Shown here in pieces: positions 60,047-64,000 of a stretch of DNA of 64,000 nt. The stretch spans positions 15,840,938 through 15,904,937 of the forward strand of contig NC_079413.1 of NCBI RefSeq assembly GCF_026213295.1, in the 5' to 3' direction. The position numbers and the translations under genes are program-made. Numbering within the stretch: the first letter of the stretch is position 1; each line of letters opens with the position of its first letter. This DNA is from Gadus chalcogrammus. Lineage: Eukaryota; Chordata; Actinopteri; Gadiformes; Gadidae. Below the pieces are notes generated by a model, which saw nothing but the letters and a program-made list of their open reading frames with translations, had not been told where the DNA came from and searched no databases.

Positions 60047-61143
60047 TTAGAAGAGCCGAATTAAATCCTCCCTTCGTCGTAGAGCTCGAGCATGTGGCGC
60101 CTGTGGCCAGGGATCTCTGGGCATCGGGTCATCTGGCTGCAGCAGGTCGGCAGCCAGATGCCAGCGCAATATTATGCAGAACCCCACATGCTAAAATAAT
60201 ATTGCATGTCTTTTCTGGGCTGTAGAGCAACGTTCCCCCCGCTGACCCGATGGACATCCACCTGCCCTTGAGTAGGCCTATACATCGCTCCACCGTTGCC
60301 CGTGTGAGCGCTGTTGAAGTTGCGCTCCTGATCCGTGTTCGGATGAGCCAGAGGAGTTATTAGGTACTCGTTCAGGGCATAGCCTTTGTCACCTAGATGA
60401 ATAACATCAAACTTTTAGTGCGATGTCTCAAACGTTTTGAGAGAAAAAATAGTGCGACTGCAGCGTAACTCACCGAGGAGATGACTCTGACCATGAAGTG
60501 CGCCCTGATGTAGACGATGGCCAACGTTGCTATTTTGGAAAATAAAAGAATCGTGCGTGGCCCCAGGCCATCGGGCAACCATGTTCAGGATTGACATTCT
60601 GGCATCGCAAATAATCTGAACATTAACCGAATGGTAGCTTTTGCGGTTGATGTACGCGTAATCATTACTAGATGGTGGCTTCATACGCACATGGGTACAA
60701 TCAACCGCACCAATCACATTTGGAAACCTAGCAATAGCATAAAAATCCCGTTTGATTCCAGTTTGCTGATCGTTAGTGTATGGGAATTTAATATAACGTT
60801 CAGAGAGGGACAGTATAGCTGCCAAAACTGCTGGCATGGTTCGGCTAATACTTGGCTGGGAAATACCAGACCTGTCCCCGATCTCCCGCTGAAAGGTCCC
60901 GGTGGCCAAAAACCCCAAGGTAGAGCACACCTGCACTGGCACAGGTATTGCGTTTGATCGCCTAGTTTCTCGCCTTAACTGTGGCTCCAAATCATTGCAT
61001 AGCTCCATCAGGAGATGCCTTGGGAGACGAAAACGACTCAAGAGCCATTCATCGCTCTCCATAAAAAAATCGGCGCGGTCTCGAAAAACTCTCTCTCGTC
61101 TTAGACGTGCGTTGAGGTCCTCTAACAGAGCCAGATCTGCCAT
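60047..61143 (-). pseudogene. Harbinger (HARBI1-type) transposase, two exons, frameshifted
   Basis: Exon 1 runs 61143 to 60474 and starts MADLALLEDLNARL. Exon 2 runs 60392 to a stop at 60047. The intron (60473-60393) has GTGAGT and TTCATCTAG sites. A helix-turn-helix-like stretch (GDRSGISQPSISRTM) precedes the DDE domain. The first Asp is in VIGAVDCTHVRMKPP, the second in PGATHDSFIFQNS, and the Glu in ATVERCIGLLKGRW of exon 2. Exon 2 changes frame twice, near 60308 and near 60165, so this copy should not make a full protein. An upstream in-frame ATG at 61209 is possible but less like the family. It converges on the Myb-like gene with about 70 bp between the stops. Confidence 0.85.
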
Positions 61144-61536
61144 CGCTGCGACTCGACCACCTATTTGGCAAAGCTCCTGTTTATATAGACAGCTGAATAA
61201 ACATTTCACCTGTCACATTCTAATTATTTTCATAGCAATACTGTTTTTAATTAGGGCTGACTTGATTGTAATTGTTTGAACGGCTGGGCTAGTTCCAATT
61301 TATTTAGTAATTAATACAGATGTGCAACATGGGCTACTTGTGCTGCACTATTCATCAGTGAAATACCCGTGTGTTGCGCCAAAAAAACTTGCGTACACGA
61401 GCTCAGACCTGACGTGAGATTTCATCGCAGCCTGCGCTCACGTTCAAATTGATAAATGCCAAGCTCAACGTTGAAATGAGCGTAGATCCATTTTACGCAC
61501 GTTTTCTGTCGTACGCTCGTTTGATAAATGAGGGCC

Positions 61537-62082
61537 ACTGTGTGACCAAATACCAGCTCTGCTGGACTAAATCCTAGTGACTCTTGCACTATTTTCCTAA
61601 CTGCAAATAAAGCCAAAGGGACTCCTTCATCCCATTCCCTACCACTCTCCATGGTATATTTCCGCAACACTGACTTAAACGTCTGATGCCATCTTTCGAG
61701 CGCGCCCTGTGACTCCGGGTGATAAGCACTCGAGATTCTGTGTGATATAGACAGTGATGTTAAAACCTGTTCAAAAATACCCGAAAGGAAGTTGGTACCT
61801 TGATCGGTTTGCACGATCTCAGGGAGCCCGAAAGTAGAAAAGAACTTGATCAGGGCCTTTGCTACTGACTGAGCTGTTATGCTCCTAAGAGGGATCGCCT
61901 CAGGGTACCGGGTAGCTACACACATTATGGTCAACAGGAACTGGTTACCGGATTTCGTTTTTGGCAGAGGGCCAACACAATCCACAAGTACATGCTCAAA
62001 CGGTTCCCCTATAGCTGTGACCGGGTGAAGAGGCGCAGGCTTTATAACCTGATTAGGCTTCCCCGTGACCTGACATACATGG
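61537..62082 (-). pseudogene. gypsy integrase catalytic core
   Basis: The open frame includes the second half of the zinc-binding motif (TCHVC) at its start, next to the hAT insertion, and then the core. All three acidic residues are visible: D in VDCVGPLP, D in VQTDQGTNF and E in SQGALERWHQTF. The frame breaks off at FGHTV where the Harbinger element begins, and the host sequence resumes at 58863. The domain was presumably sound before the two insertions. Confidence 0.87.
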
Positions 62083-62090
62083 CATGTACG

Positions 62091-63301
62091 CAGGGCTCTA
62101 CACTAACTTTTTTTTTCAGGAGCACTCGTGCCCCTAAGTTAAAAAATGTAGGAGCACAGGGGAAAAAAATGGGGGCACAATAGGTTTTTGTTTAGAACAT
62201 TTATTAGCGTGCAGAAATTGCACACACAAACAGCAACAACTTACTAAAGCAAAATTAAGACAAATAAATACACAAGATTACATTTATGCTACACAAAACA
62301 GCACCAATTTCGGCTTCCACCGTACCAGGGTTATTGGGCTGTGTGCGATTTATATAGAAATCGGAACAGCGAGAATGCCTAGTGGACTCGATGTGTTTCA
62401 CCACAGCATCGCGTTTCAGATTAGGGTTCCCCGTTATAAACACAGAGGAGCTTGCCATTGCCAATGGGGCTTCCTTACAAAATGTACAGAACATTTTCAT
62501 GTTCTTAGCATCATAAACTAGCCACCCGAAATCCTTCAACCAGTCGGGGGTTGAATTTGGAGGCTTTATCGACTACAGTAACAGCATTAACTTTCTCCAC
62601 GCAGTCTATTCATAATATTGTAATGACCACGGAAGAGGCAGTGAATGAAGTATTGATTAGACAGCGATTTAGATACCTAATAAACCGTGGAACACACAAG
62701 ACTGGTAACCATAGCAACGTAGGTAAACAAACCCAGCTAAACCCTCCCGTAGCGCCTCCCACGCTACGGCCAGCCGGAGGCGCACAGAGCCTTTGGCCGT
62801 GGAATTATGTATACAATACAATACAATTATATTATATACTATTCTATATAGAGCTTGGGGAGTCGCAAACGGCAACAATCACTTTCTCCTCCATTCTGCG
62901 GTACACCCCGGACTGCACTGCAGGGAACGGTTGGCCGGTTGAAAACTGATTGGCTGTTACGTTACGCACATCACTCAGTGGCCACGCTGTTGAACGCTGA
63001 TTGGCTGTCATCACGCGAATGTCGCTGCAAAGTTTAAATATTTCAACTCGAGCAAAAGTGGCGTGCTGCAAATCCACCTGAAATCCACGTGAACGCGCTC
63101 GCCCGTGCCGGGCAAAAATGTTGCGCTGCAAATGGAATCGTTGCTTTGTATGCAATCGTTTCGTCCCTTCGCGTTTGGTGTGAACGCACAGTATAGTGCG
63201 CTGTGGAGTAGTCACTCGCACGCGTGCTCCTGTTTTTCTCGTTCGCACGCCGAAATATTCGCTCGCAAATGCGAGTGAAATGGGCAGACTGTAGAGCCCT
63301 G
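62091..63301 (-). mobile_element. hAT DNA transposon, internally deleted
   Basis: Ends CAGGGCTCTACA and TGTAGAGCCCTG, with a perfect 8-bp target duplication CATGTACG (62083-62090, 63302-63309). At 1.2 kb it is too short for a full transposase and keeps only a zinc-finger exon near its left side. The right half carries GC-rich ACTCGCACGCG and TTGCTCGCAAATGCGAG-type words. It splits the gypsy zinc-binding motif between its two halves. Confidence 0.9.
62255..62590 (-). pseudogene. hAT transposase N-terminal TTF-type zinc-finger fragment
   Basis: The minus-strand frame reads PDWLKDFGWLVYD, MKMFCTFCKEAP, NLKRDAVVKHIESTRHSRC. The W..F.WL..D, FCxxC and HxxxxxH spacing is that of the TTF-type finger at the N-terminus of many hAT transposases. 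The frame runs out at the element's end, and the catalytic domain and dimerisation region are absent. Confidence 0.75.
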
Positions 63302-63309
63302 CATGTACG

Positions 63310-64000
63310 GCAAAACAACGACACATCTCACTTCAAACCTGGCCAGAAGAACTGTCGCAACACTCGGTCATAGGTTTTTGTAATACCAAGATGACCAGAC
63401 CAGAGATGCTCATGAGCCAGAGATAGAAGGGACTGTCGGTACGGTGTGGCACAACAATTTGAAAGACATTAGTCCAGTCATTATTAAACTCAGCGCGAGA
63501 TTTCCATCTCCGCATCAAGAGATCATTTTCAACAAAATAATCACTTTCTTTATTTTTAGCGCTCTCTGGAGCAAGAGCCGCCTCAAAACACTTCACCAAA
63601 GTCACGTCCTCTTTCTGAGCAGCAATCAGATTACTTCTAATCATAGGCAACCTAGTTGTCTCTTTGGTGGAAGTATCACATTGAACCTTAGGCTGGACAC
63701 TCGGTTCAGCAGTAGACTGAGGAAACACAGGTGGAGAAACAGTCTGGCCGGTCAACTCAGTCGCGAACAGAGTATCCGACAAAACAACTGCTTCACCCAA
63801 ACTACGTGCTTGAGCACGAGTGACTAAATAAGAACAACTTTCCATTTGTTCACTTTCTTTAATGAAAGATAGCAGTGAAATGACAATAACCAAACATGTC
63901 ATGAGCAGCTAAAGTATGTTTACATCTAAATAGTCATTAACTTCCGGTTCCGTTATGTGTAACAACATAGAGGTCCGTAGTGCAATATTCCCTAACTCCC
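63310..64000 (-). pseudogene. gypsy pol segment upstream of and including the integrase zinc finger
   Basis: The frame from 63902 holds TRAQARSLGEAV and a serine/threonine-rich stretch, then VTLVKCFEAAL, YFVENDLLMRRW and NVFQIVVPHR, the sequence before the H2C2 motif. The histidine half (LAHEH...SGHLGITK) lies in another frame at about 63430-63350, so there is a frameshift near 63440. The cysteine half lies beyond the hAT element at 62082. Bases 63903-64000 continue without a clear frame. Confidence 0.72.

Larger units (their letters stand above)
58866..61536. mobile_element. PIF/Harbinger DNA transposon (2.67 kb)
   Basis: Inverted ends GGCCCTCATTTATCAAACG (58866) and CGTTTGATAAATGAGGGCC (ending 61536), flanked by a 3-bp duplication ACT (58863-58865, 61537-61539). 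It holds the two genes typical of the superfamily in convergent orientation: a Myb/SANT-like gene on + and a HARBI1-type DDE transposase on -. Subterminal GAAATGAGCG words recur on both sides and may be protein-binding sites. Confidence 0.92.
57511..64000 (-). mobile_element. Ty3/gypsy retrotransposon, Gmr1-like domain order, decayed
   Basis: Read on the minus strand the order is integrase zinc-finger region (63.3-63.9 kb), integrase core (62.08-61.54 kb), integrase C-terminal part (58.86 kb), RNase H (58.68-58.44 kb), stop, polypurine tract, 3' LTR. Ordinary Ty3/gypsy elements have RT-RNase H before integrase; Gmr1-like elements have integrase first. The RT domain itself is missing. gag, protease and the 5' LTR would lie beyond 64000. 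Two DNA transposons split the integrase. Confidence 0.8.

Overview
The window reads as nuclear DNA of a ray-finned (teleost-type) fish and is almost entirely transposable elements. Pointers are a Rex3/RTE-like LINE with a GATG-type tail, a Ty3/gypsy element with integrase before RNase H (the Gmr1-type order known from fish and other deuterostomes), a PIF/Harbinger element with spliced genes, hAT elements, and fish-style rolling-circle repeats. I recognise no host protein gene and no bacterial-type feature. The species cannot be named from the sequence.

1-3326: non-coding flank with minisatellites, one hAT MITE (435-768), and a promoter-like module (about 60-bp repeats, an octamer and a TATA box) that is cut by the array. 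3327-49082: one 45.8-kb block made only of two families of non-autonomous rolling-circle elements of the Helentron/HINE type, all in the same (+) orientation. Family A starts AGGGGTCCAAG, carries a 5' stem-loop, a TTA/ATT microsatellite, a body, then CTTGGACCCC and the hairpin AACTGC-TT-GCAGTT ending in CTAG. Family B starts TTGGGTGTCAAG and ends GCTTGACACCC plus a GCTGC-TC-GCAGC hairpin. By hand count A has 38 five-prime ends and 37 bodies, and B has 7 and 6. Nineteen A five-prime ends are solo and 18 A bodies lack one. This is what repeated insertion into the microsatellite just inside the 5' end should leave. No Rep/helicase gene is present.

Body types used below: S, short (about 820-870 bp); L1, with an added segment beginning TAATTGGCCAAAGGAATG; L2, with that segment plus further repeats of the body module; L1b, an L1 relative with a different tail. 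B2 is a long form of B. The A bodies carry at least 20 exact matches to the CTCF core consensus on one strand. The B bodies carry a CRE, a YY1-type site and a DR1 site, so the block could matter for chromatin even though it encodes nothing.

49083-57510: DNA-transposon debris. There is an inverted-repeat element (49887-51118) holding two tRNA-derived SINE-like units, and a 4.2-kb element with long inverted arms (51223-55448) into which a 5'-truncated LINE inserted with a 13-bp target duplication. 57511-64000: a decayed gypsy element on the minus strand whose 3' LTR is at 57511-58306. Its integrase is split by a PIF/Harbinger element (58866-61536, 3-bp duplication ACT) and by a hAT element (62091-63301, 8-bp duplication CATGTACG). 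The Harbinger element keeps an apparently intact three-exon Myb/SANT-like gene facing a two-exon transposase that is broken in its second exon.
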